Shown: piece after piece, positions 63,376 through 64,000 of the stretch | How positions within the stretch are numbered: position 1 is the stretch's first letter | Layout: every line of letters begins with the position of its first letter | Source of the DNA: Pseudomonas fulva 12-X | GTDB lineage: Bacteria; Pseudomonadota; Gammaproteobacteria; Pseudomonadales; Pseudomonadaceae | DNA: 64,000 nt | Assembly: GCF_000213805.1 (NCBI RefSeq) | Contig: NC_015556.1 | Location: 1,426,001 to 1,490,000, forward strand | Direction of reading: 5' to 3' | Program-made: the position numbers and the translations under genes | The notes under the pieces: model-generated | Database searches by the model: none | What the model saw: the letters and a program-made list of their open reading frames with translations, nothing else | What the model was told of the DNA's origin: nothing

Positions 63376-64000
63376 TCAGTCGTTGCGTGCGCCGCCAAAC
63401 GCGGCGCAGCCACGCATCAGCTTGCCGTTGAGGCGCAGTTGAGCGCTCATGTGCTGCACCGCGCCGCTCATGCTGTCCACACAGCGCTGCGGCGTCAGCC
63501 ACAACTCCACGCGCTCGCCGTTGGCTTCGCTAGTCAGGTTGATGCGCCCCTCGGGCAGCTGTTCTTCCATATAAGGCAAGGCCACGGGCTCGCGATCCGG
63601 GGCGCTGAGCACCATGCCCTGATTGCTCACCGTCACGCTCCAGAACGGCTCCTGGCCGGCGGCGCGCACCAGCGTGCGTTTGAAGTTGGGATCCTCGCAG
63701 CCATGGCCTTCAGGCTGCAGGCGGTACACGCGGCCGACCTGCATCGCACCGTCGGCGCCACTGATTGGTGTCGCGCCCATGCTGCCACTCAAGTCGGCAA
63801 ACAGTGCCGAGTGGCCATTGCCGAGCAATTCGCTGGCATCCTGGATGAGCGTCGTGCTGCCTTCGCTGATCGCGAAGCGGCGTGGATCCTGACAAGGCTT
63901 GAGCCACAGCTGGCCGTTCTCGCGGGTCAGTTCGCCCTGCAGGCGCGTCTGGGCTTTTTCCGCCTCGACGGGTTTGCTTTTGTACACCTGGCAACCGGCA
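63376..64000 (-). CDS. Lipoprotein of COG3650-like type, 5' end outside window
   Basis: At least 208 residues; the frame runs off the window end. The first visible residues 'AGCQVYKSKP' look like a lipobox with the lipid-carrying Cys, so only the signal peptide is missing. The central part 'AAGQEPFWSVTVSNQGMVL' and the end 'CVDSMSGAVQHMSAQLRLNG' plus 'RGCAAFG' match the COG3650 family of envelope proteins. Function unknown. Confidence 0.8.
   Translation of the reverse strand, partial: AGCQVYKSKPVEAEKAQTRLQGELTRENGQLWLKPCQDPRRFAISEGSTTLIQDASELLGNGHSALFADLSGSMGATPISGADGAMQVGRVYRLQPEGHGCEDPNFKRTLVRAAGQEPFWSVTVSNQGMVLSAPDREPVALPYMEEQLPEGRINLTSEANGERVELWLTPQRCVDSMSGAVQHMSAQLRLNGKLMRGCAAFGGARND

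Overview
This window is GC-rich chromosomal DNA from a Pseudomonas (Gammaproteobacteria). The evidence is the gene content: FecI/FecR/TonB receptor, an rsmZ small RNA with its GacA box, the fdxA-mutS-cinA-recA-recX block, finR-fpr, bfrB-bfd, motY, phhR, the folX-folE-folM pterin genes and a full mdc malonate decarboxylase locus. Local blocks resemble P. aeruginosa blocks as I remember them, but joined in a different order, so this is a member of the genus with a rearranged map. I see no phage, IS transposase, CRISPR array, tRNA or rRNA. Almost all of the window is ordinary core chromosome, about 65 genes.

Layout. 0-4.6 kb: end of an AraC regulator, two cupins, a polyamine-type periplasmic binding protein and a FAD amine oxidoreductase with an AraC-type regulator. 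4.7-9.5 kb: metE, an isochorismatase-family hydrolase facing a GlxA-type regulator, and a DUF1028 protein. 9.5-13.9 kb: Fur-box-controlled sigma factor, FecR anti-sigma and STN-type TonB receptor. 13.9-21.6 kb: class I fumarase, a membrane diguanylate cyclase in the position of sadC, an Fe-S flavoreductase, pyruvate kinase, a universal stress protein and three small envelope or PilZ genes. 21.6-28.6 kb: rsmZ, fdxA, mutS, pncC, recA (LexA box), recX and a LOG protein. 28.6-35.2 kb: a small secreted protein, DTW tRNA-modifying enzyme, EamA exporter, ErdR-like regulator, dgkA, finR/fpr, bfrB and bfd. 35.2-40.6 kb: argC (type 2), rnt, pyrC, motY and argG.

40.7-49 kb is the most interesting stretch. 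It holds a HopJ/DUF1244 pair, a tetrahydromonapterin operon (folM-folE-folX), a monooxygenase, a MerR protein with the look of a class II (B12-less) LitR, a degenerate PilZ-like protein, a short LOV blue-light receptor, a flavodoxin and PhhR. Clusters of TGTACA-type repeats lie only before folM and before litR, suggesting a light-responsive pterin regulon. 49-59.4 kb is the malonate locus mdcABCDEGH, a MatC-type carrier, madL-madM and the LysR regulator. Perfect AAnAAnAA (Hfq/Crc) motifs sit at the mdcA start and in two homologous leader sequences, one before matC and one before madL. 59.4-64 kb holds an I78-type lipoprotein, an ABC exporter, a Nudix hydrolase, a gamma carbonic anhydrase, a DUF1289 protein and the end of a lipoprotein gene.

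Two dispersed repeat families occupy gaps: a 140-270 bp element (1.8, 33.9 and perhaps 38.0 kb) and short GTAGG...CCTAC hairpins (7.0, 13.8, 53.7 and 63.2 kb).
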